This document shows positions 10,273 through 21,308 of a stretch of 64,000 nucleotides of DNA, piece after piece; position 1 is the first letter of the stretch, and every line of letters starts with the position of its first letter. The notes under the pieces were generated by a model. The model was given only the letters and a program-made list of their open reading frames with translations, was not told the DNA's origin and ran no database searches. The translations under genes were made by a program, and so were the position numbers. This DNA comes from Pseudocercospora fijiensis CIRAD86 (Eukaryota; Ascomycota; Dothideomycetes; Mycosphaerellales; Mycosphaerellaceae). The stretch is from the NCBI RefSeq assembly GCF_000340215.1, contig NW_006921536.1, positions 5,044,874-5,108,873 of the forward strand. Direction: 5' to 3'.

Positions 10273-12807
10273 ATGGCGGAACAACCACCGCGTGGTCGTG
10301 TGGACCACAATATGTCGCCACCACGTTCCTCCTCCTCCTCCTCTATTCATCCGGATCAAGCACCGCCGCCGTTGCAAACTCGCCCTTCGTCGCGCGCCTC
10401 GAGTGGTATACAAGCGCCGCCGATGGCCGTACCAGTCATGCCTTACGGCTTGAATCCCTCGACTGGTCAGCAGGCTCAGCAGGTTCCTGCTGCTGCGAAC
10501 ATGATGGGTCAGTACTCATGATATACTCAAGGCTTCGTTATGCTGAGCTAACATCATCCAGGACCGCCGCCTCTGCAGCAACCAACGCGCAGTGTCCAGG
10601 CGAGTGGCACCAACCCATACAGCCCAGGCTCCTCAAGTGGTCAACACATTCAACCTGTACCTCCGACCCCAAGTATGATGGGTAAGTACTCATCGTCTCC
10701 TCTTCTGGGCCAGGTTGAACTGAACTAACATCACCCAGGACCGCCGCCTCTCCTCCACTCAGCTGGTGCTATGCCGGCAAATGGGCCCATGCCATATTCT
10801 TTTCTGGACCATCCAATGTCAAGAGGACCAGCGCCATTCATCGTTCCCCACGGCATGATGGTGGGTGCACCGAACGACATTTTGGCGTCTCCCGACATTT
10901 GGCCTTCTCTGGGCATGACTCCACCAGGAACGCCGCTTCGCAGACAGCCAGCTGGCGGGCAACCATATGGTGCGCGCTCGGTGTCGCCAGCGCAGGAACA
11001 TCCAGGTAATACGAGCAGCTGGATGGGTTCTGGTCGAGGCTTCGGTGGCATAAGAATACCTGCAGCAATTCCGACGCACGTCGCAACTGCTCGGCGTGTT
11101 GCTGCAGCGCGTAGTGGCCGCGCCTCGCCTTCCAACGCGAACAATCGCCAGCGGAACCCACGACCATTTCCTACAGTCGTTACTGGTCCAGATCCGCCGA
11201 GCGGCAGCTCGTCGCAAGAGGATCGAAGAATTCCCAGCACTCTCCACAATGCGTCTCCACAGCGTCCTCAGAATTATTTGCAGCATCAATTTCGACCACC
11301 AGCGGCCGCTATTAACAGTCCGCATCCACAGAACGGCATCTCGTTCCAAGAGAATCAAATATTGCCCACAACTACCCAGAGTGCACCGCCGTCGGATCAA
11401 TCATCTCCCCAAGCTCGTCAGAATCCTTTGCCGCAGCAGTTTCAACACCCAGTCACCGCGATGAACAATTCAGATCCACAGAACAGCATGTTGCCGCCAG
11501 AGAGTCGCGGACCTCCTACCGATACCCAGCATGCATCGCCAAATGATCATGCAAAATTCCTTGCCATGATCAACTCCTCGTCACAGTCAGATGGGCAGAA
11601 TCCCCAAGGCGAACCATTCGCGTCGTCAAGTCTGCAACGAAGAGCAGACAATATCATTCCTGCATCGGAGCCGGCACGCAAGCGACCAAGACTGGACGGC
11701 GCCTTCAGCCCAGCAGAGCCAAGCAGCGGCAGCGACTTGCCAGCTAGGTGTGCCGATGAGACCAGCGGCGCCGGAGCTGCTGCTCCTCAAGGCCTTCCAC
11801 CGCAGCGACCACGAGTAGACGGCGCTCTCAGCGCAGCAGAGCCAAGCAGCGGCAGCGACTTGCCAGCTGGGTCTGCCGGTGAGGTCAGCGGCGACGGAGC
11901 TGTTGTTTCTCAAGGTAATCCACCGCAGCAACCACGAGTAGACGGCGCTCTCAGCGCAGCAGAGCCAAGCAGCGGCAGCGACTTGCCAGCTAGGTGTGCC
12001 GATGAGACCAGCGGCGCCGGAGCTGCTGCTCCTCAAGGCCTTCCACCGCAGCGACCACGAGTAGACGGCGCTCTCAGCGCAGCAGAGCCAAGCAGCGGCA
12101 GCGACTTGCCAGCTGGGTGTGCCGATGAGACCACCAGCGACGGAGCTGCTGTTCCTCAAAGCCCTCCACCGCAGCCACCAAGCTTGCAAGATTTCTTGCG
12201 GAGGCGACAGGAGAACGCTCGCGCAGAAGGAAGGACACCAGCGGTCATTCGAGACGCGCCTCTCACGCAAAATATCCAGGAGCTATTGCCGCTAGATGGC
12301 ACCTGCCCAGCCTGCGGCATCAACCTAGGCAGTTCCACCCACCCAGCCCAACTCGCCGCAAGAATCTCCCACCTCGAAAACTGCATCCAAAGAATCTACT
12401 CCGACCACCCTTCCGAAGCCCCTCCCCTCCCCCTCACCGATTTCTGGAGCGACGAACAAAAAGCCCGAAGTCTCTGCACCTCCGACATGGAAATCGACCT
12501 CGTGTCCAACCGAATCCTTCAACAAGAAGACTTCCGCGACGCCACAAACGTCTACCTCCACCCAGCCACCACCCACGCTTGGAAGACAGAAAAACTTCCC
12601 AAATTCCTGGAAGTTGAAGCGGAGATTTTGAAGATGGATCAGTATTTTCCGATGCGGGCGGAGACGAGGGAGGTGGCTTTTAAGAGGATGGAGGCGAAGG
12701 AGAAGGCGAGGAAGGCGAGGAAGGAGGTTTTGAAGAGGGCTTTGAAGGAGGGTGGGAAGGGGGGTGTTACGCTTGCGAAGGAGTCGATGGGGAATCGTGG
12801 AGAGTAG
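10273..12807 (+). CDS. Pro/Ser/Gln-rich protein with 41-residue repeats and putative zinc motif
   Basis: Not recognised as a named family. Three exons fit: 10273-10507, 10562-10681 and 10739-12807, giving 807 aa. Both introns (54 and 57 bp) begin GT(C/A)AGTACTCAT and both acceptors precede GACCGCCGCCTCT, so exon 2 looks like an internal duplication. The N-terminal half is low complexity (Pro, Ser, Gln, Asn). Residues 436-599 hold four tandem 41-aa units beginning (R)(V/L)DGA(L/F)S(A/P)AEPSSGSDLPA; at DNA level this is 123 bp x 4 at 11689-12180. A C-terminal segment near residues 641-668 has CPAC followed by HLENC, a C2..HC arrangement resembling a UBZ-type zinc finger; this is inference only. 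The end is a charged, Lys/Arg/Glu-rich helix. Zinc motif and charged tail suggest a nuclear or ubiquitin-linked role, but function is unknown. Confidence 0.72.
11689..12180 (+). repeat. in-frame 123-bp minisatellite, four copies
   Basis: Four head-to-tail units of 123 bp starting near 11689, 11812, 11935 and 12058, shown by the recurring AGCAGAGCCAAGCAGCGGCA core. The unit is a multiple of three and encodes 41 aa in the zinc-motif protein. Units 2 and 4 differ from units 1 and 3 in the variable half (SAGEV or ADETTSD versus ADETSGA), as if a two-unit block had been copied. Confidence 0.9.
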
Positions 12808-13004
12808 ACGGTTTGGATCCTACAGGGGATTGGGTGATTTGGTGGCGTGATGGAGTCGAGAATTTGGATACTACAGGAGATTGGGTTGCGTGATGGAGGG
12901 TTGGATGCGAGAGATGGGTACATAAAAAGAGGGGTTCGGGCGCTGTGCTGTTTGTTCTTAATGTCTTTAGATGGAGTCAATGTTGAGTTCGCTTCTGCTA
13001 TGCC

Positions 13005-13835
13005 TCTTACCGCTATGTTCTCCAATTTCCAACCGTATGTTCTCGTTCTATTGCGAAATCGAGAGCGAGGTTGTTATTTATCGGTGTGAGTTGGAAATAC
13101 TTACTAATTTCAGACAGATCAGCGTAGACGTTTCCGCTACACGTCTTGTTATTGTGCCTTCCAATTTCCAAGCGCGTATTCTCATTCTATCGCGAAATCG
13201 AGAGCGCATCGGTGTGAGTTGGATCGATCTTTACAATCTTTCAATCGTTTCAGTAGAGGCGCTTCCGTTATACCTCGTACCGCTATGCCTTCTATTATCC
13301 AAGCATATACTACTCCTACTATATTAAGAATATTAGAGCGGCACTGCATTTGCTAGTATAGTAGATGAGTCCTTATGAACTTCGCAGTATTCTCGAGCGT
13401 GAGCCTCTTCTATGCCTCCTATAAACCAACTACGTATTCCCAAGCTATCTCAAAATTGAGAGCGGCGTTGCATTTGGTTCTCCTTGTGGCAGAGCAGCTC
13501 TCTTTCCAAGCGTCGATTACTGTACCTCCGCTATGCTTCTCACCTTCCAACCACGTATTCTCAGCGCATCGTCAAATCGGGAGCGGAATCCGTGTGGTTT
13601 GCAGTTGTTCTTATCCGTCAGGATAGCCTGCTTCCGAGCATTGATCTCCGCTGTGCCTTCCATTATCCAAGCAGATACTCCTGGCCTGTCGCAGGATCGA
13701 GAGCGGTGCTACGATTCATCGTTGTGATCGGAATGAATTCTCGCGATCTTGCCGCAGCCTGTTCTCGAGAAGTCTGCCTCCGCTGTGCCTCTGATCTGCC
13801 AAACATGTATACAGAACAGAGCAGCGCGGTAATTT
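13005..13835 (+). repeat. degenerate ~125-bp tandem repeat, about seven units
   Basis: A motif of the form CCGCTATGCCTTCNATNTTCCAA, followed about 25 bases later by a core close to CGAAATCGAGAGCG, recurs near 13011, 13136, 13282, 13410, 13528, 13647 and 13778. Units are strongly diverged, with substitutions and small indels. The alignment is by eye; the exact period and consensus need a self-alignment. Confidence 0.6.
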
Positions 13836-14026
13836 TGGAATGCCTTTGCCTTTGCCTTTTACGTCCTCGTCACTCCTCTGTTATCCAATCCATACTCTGT
13901 CTTTTCAAAACTTTTTCGAGGCGTTTGACAAGGTACGTGTCAAGCGTGCTATTCGAAGCGTCTCCTTTCCAGCGTCGTATGAATTCGATTTACTCGTCAT
14001 TCGGTGCATCGAATGGCGAAGAGAAG

Positions 14027-14180
14027 GCCCACTAGTGAACTTCAGCATCACCGGACCAAGCTCCTATCGTAACTCATCGGTTAGACTTCTCACTCAGAAT
14101 TCCATCGTTGTCGCTCTGATCGTGAGCACCGAAAGCCCATGTGTGACCTTCAGCGTCATCGGACGAAGCTCTCCTCATGT
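14027..14180 (+). repeat. direct repeat pair, ~108-bp spacing
   Basis: The sequence GCCCA-T-GTGA-CTTCAGC-TCA-CGGAC-AAGCTC appears at about 14027-14069 and again at 14135-14175 with scattered substitutions. It lies downstream of, and is distinct from, the ~125-bp repeat family. Confidence 0.6.
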
Positions 14181-15046
14181 GCATGCAGGAGAGAAGACCT
14201 CTCCCTCAGAAAGATGTAATGTCATTTCGAAGGTTTCCCACCGACTTCCTCATCTTTTCGCGAACGGGCTCTCAGAGGTATTGAGTTCCGAAAGCGGTGA
14301 GTTGTCGTAGACTCAAACGTATGTATGCACACCCGCATAAGTTAGGAGGCTTTTCTTACTCCTCATTCAGTGTATTGGACTGAGAGGAGCAGGCCGCATA
14401 GGGAGCTGTCTCTTGCCATGCCCTGCGTAGACGCCTTCCTCACCGTAGATACAAGCGAGGCTGCAGCTAGAGAGGCGCAGCTCGCTCCCCCCTGCCTTCC
14501 GCGAGAGTTTTCCAATGGAGACAGCTAGTAAACTACCGTCGCCTGCACCTCGTTGGACGAAGCTCTCTTGGTAATCGGCCAATGTATGCATGACTTCGCT
14601 GTTCAAGTTCTTGGTATCTTATCAATTATTTCAGAGGCGTTGGTGTGAGTACACTCCTATACTTACCAGCAAAATCGTCTCCTTCGGAATGCTCTATGTC
14701 AGTAAATGCAGAGCGACTGATGTACTCAACTTGTCTTCAAAGACCGACCAAAATCCGTCTATATTCTTGGTATAAAATGGGCTGTTGTAGAATGCATTCT
14801 CCGTCCGATGCACTGTTCATGAGTTGTGAGTAGGTAGAGCCAAACCGGAGCTTGTCAAAGCTTAGGCACGAGTCTTGGCAAATTACAATCAGGCTGAGGA
14901 CTCGAGCTGCTGCGTGCGATTCTATAAATCAGTCAAAAGATTCTGTCTACCTACACCTACCCACACACAAAACCCCATCAATCAAACAACCAACCCAAGC
15001 AGAAAATCTCCTTCCAATCCAACCATACATCACCAAAAAAAGAAAA

Positions 15047-15571
15047 ATGTCCACCACCACCATCAACAACCCCCCTCACGAAAACCCCTCCTCCTCCTCC
15101 CTACCTTCCTCCAAAACCCAACCCACAACGACAAATCCACTCAAATCCCCCTCTCCTCCTCGCAGCAAAACCTCCAAAAAACCCCAACCCACCACCACCA
15201 CCACCACGACTCCAAAAATCAAAAAACCCCTCTCCTCCCGCAAGAAGCCGCCGAAAAAAAACCCCTCATCATCTTCTTCTTCTTCCACAGCCCTATTCCC
15301 CTATCTAAAATTAATCCGCGAATGGAACGAAAACCAGACGAAAAAGGGGAAAAAAATGAGATCATTACCCTCGTTGAATGAAAAGTTCGAAGACGAGTAC
15401 CGCGCCGACAGTCCTTTGCAGAGGAAGAACTACGATGTCCTGCCGAGTTCGATTTATCAACTTACACCTAGTGTTGAGAAGGGAGAACCTGCGAGGGAGA
15501 TAGATCGGTGGAGGTCGTGGGGAAATACGGAAGGGGAAGGGAAGGTGGGAGGGAAGGAGGAGGGTAGATGA
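15047..15571 (+). CDS. small basic low-complexity hypothetical protein
   Basis: Unrecognised. The start chosen gives 174 aa and is the ATG directly after an A-rich leader (AGAAAAATG), a good fungal context; the open frame runs 65 codons further upstream. The N-terminal half is Ser/Thr/Pro/Lys-rich with runs of Thr, Lys-Pro and Ser. The C-terminal half (from about ALFPYLKLIREWNENQTKKG) is less biased, with charged helical character and WRSW near the end, which argues for a real if lineage-limited protein. The long C-rich coding strand produces open frames on the opposite strand, so the coding call rests mainly on the start context and the non-repetitive C-terminus. Confidence 0.45.
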   Translation: MSTTTINNPPHENPSSSSLPSSKTQPTTTNPLKSPSPPRSKTSKKPQPTTTTTTTPKIKKPLSSRKKPPKKNPSSSSSSSTALFPYLKLIREWNENQTKKGKKMRSLPSLNEKFEDEYRADSPLQRKNYDVLPSSIYQLTPSVEKGEPAREIDRWRSWGNTEGEGKVGGKEEGR

Positions 15572-16161
15572 TAAGCACTGTTGGTATGAGCATGGGGGCG
15601 TTCGCATTTGGAGCCGATTTGTTTGTGCTAGCGTCGAACGGGATATACGACGGGATATGTGTGACAATATGGGACGATGGAAGATGGGAATGCGGGCAAT
15701 GGCGACGGATGCGGTTTGGATTGGCTGGTTTTGACTGTCGAGAGTGCTAGGTGATCATCATAACATCAGCTGTTCCATGCAGTATTCCAATGAAGAGATA
15801 CCTTCCTATCATGCTCTCTTTCTCCCTCGCTCCGGCATTACCATTAATTACTCTGCTCTCGCCCATGTACACGAGTTCCTCTGGTACGCATCAACTACAT
15901 GCTCGATTGCTTGCGCCTCAAGCGAGGTGACTGTGGTGGTGCTAATGTCGCGGCGCGCAGCTGTCTCGTTGATTCCCGCGTCTGCGTCCGCTTCTGCAGG
16001 ATCCAATTCGGCTGTCGTCATAATCTGTGTGGATTGCCACTGACATAGCGGCAGTGCGTCTGGCTTTGTCTTTGGTGGAGTCGACGGCCTCTAGCTCCTG
16101 CGGGAGTTCCTTGACCCAGAGGACCTGTTGAAGGTCAGCATGAGAGTGATTAGGAGCTTGG
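15572..16161. other. convergent intergenic region
   Basis: Between the small basic ORF (+) and calcineurin A (-). No gene or repeat recognised; it probably holds the calcineurin 3' UTR. Confidence 0.45.
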
Positions 16162-18005
16162 CTATGACACGCCGGTAGTCTTTGCACGCGGACGACTGGG
16201 TAGATTTTGCTTGCGGGAAGAGGGGTGGTATGAAATGTCGTCGACTGACATAGATATCCGGCGAGCAACACCTGCCAGTTGCTGGTCGTTTTCAGCTTCT
16301 CGCGAGGCCCGCTTAAGCGCCTCGTCACGCGCATTTTCGGTACTCCTTCGCACTTCCTCGTGGCTCGGAGGCAGTCGCTCATTCTGCAAGTCAACCTTGC
16401 GCGCATCCTCGAAGGACGTGATGGCCTGCTTGATGCCCTCGGCGCCAAGCATCAACGTTCCAGCTGGAAGCCTGCCGCCAGAGGCCGTCTTCAGCTCGGT
16501 CACACGCTCAGACTCCTCACGCAGCACCTGGAAGACACGGGACAGTCTGCCGATGGCGAGAATCTTGTTCTTGATGGCTCGTCGCTTGTACTCCGTGCTA
16601 TCGGGGTCCATCGCATGAGGTCCTGTCAGTGGCGGTGATGATGGTCCAGACGATAGTGGAGTGTCCTCTTCCAATTCTTCCTTGCTACATGTGTTGAGGA
16701 TGGCGATCAGCATATCGGTAATCTTCTCGCCCACGAATGGCAGTGACCATGTGAAGACGTCCATAAAGTTTGGCAGCCAGTATGGGTGAGGTGTGCAGTT
16801 GAACTGTCTGATGTTCATAACGTTATTCTCGTACTTCAGCACCGCCGCTTTGTTGTTATACACGTCGAGATAGTTTGGCGCAGAAAATATCGTCATGACC
16901 GAAGGGAAGCCAGTCGTGCGGGTCTTTCGGTACATTCGGTAACCAGCATCTTGTGCTTCATGTGCACGGATTATGCTGAGGAGGTTGTTCTTTTCCAGGA
17001 AGGCACACGCTGCTGGGTAGCTGAAGAAGTAAGAGCAGCCTCGCACGTGGTTGTGGATGAAGTACTCCTGTGTCTTCTCTTGTCCGAACTCCTCAAGTGG
17101 ATCTGCCCAGAGGATATCGCACATCAAGCCGTGAGTGGGAGGTTCGCGGAATCGATCAAGTGCCTTGATGTCCTCGAGTGTGTGCAGTTCCGGACTGAGA
17201 CCACCATGAATGCACAAGAATTGCTTGTTCATGACTGCGGCCAGTGGTAGCGAGCAGAATGATTCCATGCACGCCTCGTATACCTTCTCGCTGTACTTAT
17301 GCTTGCACTCCAGCTTGAAGGTGAAGTAATCGGTCAAATGCCTGCATTCGTGGTTGCCGCGAAGAAGCCAGAGGGTGTTGGGGTACCACATCTTCAGGGC
17401 CCAGAGATAGAGCACGCACTCAATGGAAAAGTAACCACGATCCACGTAGTCGCCAAGAAACAAATATCTCGTCTCTGATGGGTCGCCACCGACCTCGAAT
17501 AGCTTCATCAGGTCAAAGTACTGTCCGTGGATGTCTCCACACACTGTGATGGGCGCGTCCATTTCTAAAAGATTGGGTTCTGCGCGCAGTAGCTGTGTGC
17601 CTGAGTTGATGATCCATAGCGCCTGCTCTTCTGTGAGACGACCTTCTCGGTAGAGGTGCTGCTTGAGAAACTGTAGATTCGGCTTTGAGCGGTCATTCGG
17701 GGAGAGGATCTGATCTTCAGTCGGCACTGCGAAGGCTGGCGCTTGTACATCTGTGGAGAATATAGTCAGCTCTCAGCTCGAGTAGCAGTTTCCCAAGGAC
17801 CAGCCTCGACACGGCCTGTACACATAGCGCCTTGCGATTATGTTTCTATCCTCGGCGTACCTTTGCAAACCCGCTCCTGCGTGCTCACTTGACTGCCGTC
17901 TTCCATAGTGTGCAGGGTGAAGTCGATCTCTGGCACCTGCTTCTTGTTTTGGACTGCGCGCAGCGCATTGTCAATGTACTGATCTTGGGCGGTCTGGCCG
18001 TCCAT
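16162..18005 (-). CDS. CNA1: Calcineurin catalytic subunit A (Ser/Thr phosphatase 2B)
   Basis: Ca2+/calmodulin-dependent protein phosphatase acting with regulatory subunit B. It dephosphorylates Crz1-type factors and controls growth, stress tolerance and virulence in fungi. Two exons fit: 18005-17861 and 17750-16162 (110-bp intron), giving 577 aa. Exon 1 starts [15 protein letters not shown]; the splice restores [19 protein letters not shown]. Metallophosphatase motifs are intact: GDIHGQ, GDYVDRG, LLRGNHE, HGGLSPE and the conserved YRMYRKT and [12 protein letters not shown] blocks. The B-subunit-binding helix follows ([19 protein letters not shown]). Next is a basic helix around [18 protein letters not shown] typical of the calmodulin-binding region, then the autoinhibitory-like segment [18 protein letters not shown]. 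The C-terminal tail is Ser/Arg-rich. No catalytic residue appears lost. Confidence 0.95.
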
Positions 18006-21000
18006 GCTGGGCGAATCCGGCGCTCTCTGCAGACTGTGTTTCTCGAAGGGGTGTCTTTCCGTTCGTCGCAGCTCAGGAGTCGGCGAATTGTATAATGGGC
18101 GCGTCGCTATTACTAAGTCGATTCGCGAGCGGAACTCTACCTTAGGTCGCAGAGTGGAGTGGCTCGAGTGTCTTGTCTTGGTTGTGGCGGCGGGGCTTGG
18201 ACCGGTGAGCGGCGGCGTGGAGGGGATCGACCTTGTGCGTGTGTTGTCAGAGGCAGAAAGATTTCTCAGGCCAGTCAAAGTTGGACACGAAGATGTGCAG
18301 GAGAGAAGTCGGCCTTGCTGACCCGAATGGGAATTCCAAGAGAAGTGCGGAGGGCGATGAGGGAACAGCGCAGCGCCACAGGGCAGGCAGCACAGCACCG
18401 CCAGCCAGACCAGAATAAATCTTGGGCACGTGCGCTGTCCACAGAACCATCGCGGGGTCGATGCACCAACTTACAATGATGTACAGAATGTTCAGGTCTT
18501 GGAGCAAGCACGGCTTCGATGGCATCGAGGAGTCTCAGAAGACTGCCGTTTTCACCTGCTATGCAAATTTTCGACCTTTTCAACGGTAGACCAGGTGCTC
18601 ACGAGCCCCGTCTCGGCCATATCAGCAAGAGGAGATCGGAATGAGCGACTCCCAAGCTACCGTTGAGGAAGCTCGTGTGGCCACTTCCTATCACCAGCTC
18701 CGGGATGCCGGGTCAAGGAAAGAGTAAAGGCCAATGTCACCTTCGGCACAGAAACGACAGCATACATGTACCCGTATGGACTCACAGTGATACATGGGCT
18801 AATGCTTAAGACGCCCCCCGGACCACTCTGCCAGGACTCACGCGGGAAAAGTCGCGGATTGCGGAGCATGTGTAAGGCAGGTATATCACTACTACTCTGT
18901 GTGGTCGCAGACCTTCTCCGACATTATTCGAACTGAGATCGAATTCGCGACTGGAAATATTTCCATGTCTAAAGCGGTTCTTGGGGCGGAGCACGTGAGC
19001 TAAGCGCCGAACCGCGCGTTTCGCCCATCTGAAACATGCTTGTATCCATTGCTTTGTCGATTTCAGCGAACCTCGTTCGGCTGCCCTTGCAGAATGCCTG
19101 CACTCATCAGCTGATCGGTGTAACATTCTGAACTTCTAGTGGAGAGCGTTTTGGAGACCCTGGGTATCACACCTCGGGCGCCTCGCCCAAGCCTGAGGCG
19201 GGCTTTGCAACATGTAGCAGCACGGAATGTATACAGGCGTTCGTACTGTGCCACGCAACGTAAGATTAAACATAGCTCAAAGAACACATATCACAGACGC
19301 AAGTCGTGCTCCTGTCTGGCATCTTCGCCGGCCCATTTTTCACTCACCTGTTTCGATCTCGTCACCATCACCATTTCTCGAACATCGTCCCGAAATCATC
19401 ACTCGCGTGCAGGCATGCTTAGCTCCTTGGATGAACATCAATGCTTCCTGGAGGAGCAATACATCTTGCTCATACCGGAGACCGAGATCGAGCGGTCAGA
19501 CGACAGCTGCATGGGCTTCAGACTACGTAGCAATCCGCGCAGGTGGCAACAATTCGAGAGCAATCGGGATCGAAGATGGAAATCAGTCTTCCAACGCTTG
19601 AGGAGGAGTCATCACCAGCTTGGCTCCTCATCGGTGCTGAGCAGACCGTGTTCCAGTCTTCGGCAGTCGCTACGCCTATCTTGATCTTGGTCAGTCAACG
19701 TAAGCCGTATATGACGCAAGCAAATGCCAACTGGCCGCAGAGTGAGCATAGCAGGTCGAAGGACATTCACCGGCACCCTATCCTTCTAGGAGTATCCTTT
19801 CAAACCCGAAGCATGTCAACACTGGCTCCGGTGTCAATGATCAAGACGATGGCAGACCATGTCGCGTTCTGCTCGCGTCGGAAGGCCAGAGGTGAAGTTG
19901 CAAGTCTATCACGAAACGAAGCCCATCGGCCAATACCCACTGGTCACTTGCGAAGAGGCGGGAAGGAGGGCGCGGGTGGATCGGTTTCAAAGGGCGGAGC
20001 TCCTGGCGGGCGCTTCATGCACAGCTGTTGATGGAAGCGAGGAAGCGCTTGCCTATAGGGCACGGCCAGGACAATATGTATGCAGGTATGCTTGAGCGGT
20101 AGAAGAACAATGGGAGGATGTTTCCACGTCTGAAGCACCATCATACCTCTGTATCGTGTGCTCTCTGCTGATTTGGGATGAGAGGCTGGAGAGATGTCAT
20201 CGCCAAGAACTCTATCCCTGTTTCACCAGGGGCGGGTGGGCCCTAGCGCGAAGCATGTCGCTCGTGGAGGAAAAGGCAGTTCTGATGTTCGATTGGCTCC
20301 ACCAACTTCACCTCTCACAGGGCGGCAGTGGCAGAATTGCCCGGAAGACCAATTGCTTTCCACAACAGCCGTGTGCCCCTTGCGATGCCGAACAAGACAT
20401 CTTCCGAACGAAGCCCGCCTGTGAGACAGGAGCCGCACCGACCAAGGCGCGGCGATGGATCCCGCTGCCCCGTGGACATCCTTCTCCGTGCCTTGGCGGC
20501 GATGTGTGCTACCAGAGGGACGGACTTCACGTCGTCGGTTGCGACCATCAACGACTGGACCGCCGTCGCCCATTTCCAAACTCCTCTCAAACCACCCGCC
20601 CGTCGCAGCCGAGCAAGAACCAGGCGCGCCATCGCCCATGGCCTCCTTTGCATGAGATTTCCGGCAGTCCCCCCCAGAAGCGGCTTCTGCTATGCAGCCG
20701 CTGCATCTGCCCTGGCGCGTAGCGCAATCGTGCATACCCATGCTGCGTAGGGGATGTCGATCTCGCCAAGGGCGATTCTTAAGAGCGAGCAGAAAGTCGC
20801 TTGGTGGTACTTCTTCTTTCCCTTGTCCGTTTCCTCACAAACGACGCCATCGACTTGCCTGTACAGACCTGCCCATTCTCTACTGCCGTGCCAGGTGCAT
20901 CGTGCATTCGTCATTCTTTTCCACGTCTCTGCGAGACCGAGACATCCCCTGAGCCAGACTCTCCTTCGCTGAACACTTTGACTGACCTTGTCCTTGACGG

Positions 21001-21308
21001 ACGTGCGGGATCTCTTCGCGTATCGAGGTGAGCATGTACCGTCTCTCGAATGCACGACGCCGGCTTCTCCAGAGTCTCGCATCCCATCTGCCACATGTAT
21101 CACCGCCCGAGCAGTCTAGAGAAAAGCATCGAAGCTGGAATTTCTGCAATGAACTCGACGTCTTCGGAATACTCTGGCTGACTACTGACGCTCCTTTAGT
21201 ATACCGAGAAGTCTCGATCATCATAAGATCGACTAGCCGGTCTAGAGATCTTCCAGCATTCTAACGAGGCTCACGACTCGCATCCATTCCTTACGAAAGC
21301 TTACCACC
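18006..21308. other. 3.3-kb stretch without a supported gene
   Basis: Calcineurin 5' leader followed by sequence with many overlapping short ORFs on both strands. The best candidate is an open stretch at about 19859-20095 (+), but it has no recognisable domain and no clear start or splice partner. A GC-rich patch at 20190-20750 is open in several frames at once, as expected from composition. The last part is presumably the LPMO promoter and leader. A spliced orphan gene cannot be ruled out. Confidence 0.4.

Larger units (their letters stand above)
12808..15046. other. non-coding block rich in degenerate repeats
   Basis: More than 2 kb without a credible gene. The ORFs here on both strands lack conserved motifs and follow the repeat structure rather than a protein. 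The block contains the ~125-bp degenerate repeat described separately, a second repeat pair near 14027-14180, and otherwise unremarkable sequence. A long non-coding transcript or an eroded mobile sequence are both possible. Confidence 0.5.

Noticed and set aside
13484..14310. ORFs of 156 and 183 codons on the plus strand
   Set aside because: They run through the degenerate tandem repeats in two frames without conserved domains.
19859..20095. Open frame with a protein-like reading (VKLQVYHETKPIGQYP...)
   Set aside because: Short, no start in good context that links to a longer gene, no domain recognised, and neighbouring frames are equally open. Could be part of a spliced orphan gene but unsupported.
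20156..20750. Several overlapping ORFs of 112-188 codons on both strands
   Set aside because: At least five frames are open over the same GC-rich 0.5 kb, which is a composition effect; none shows a motif.
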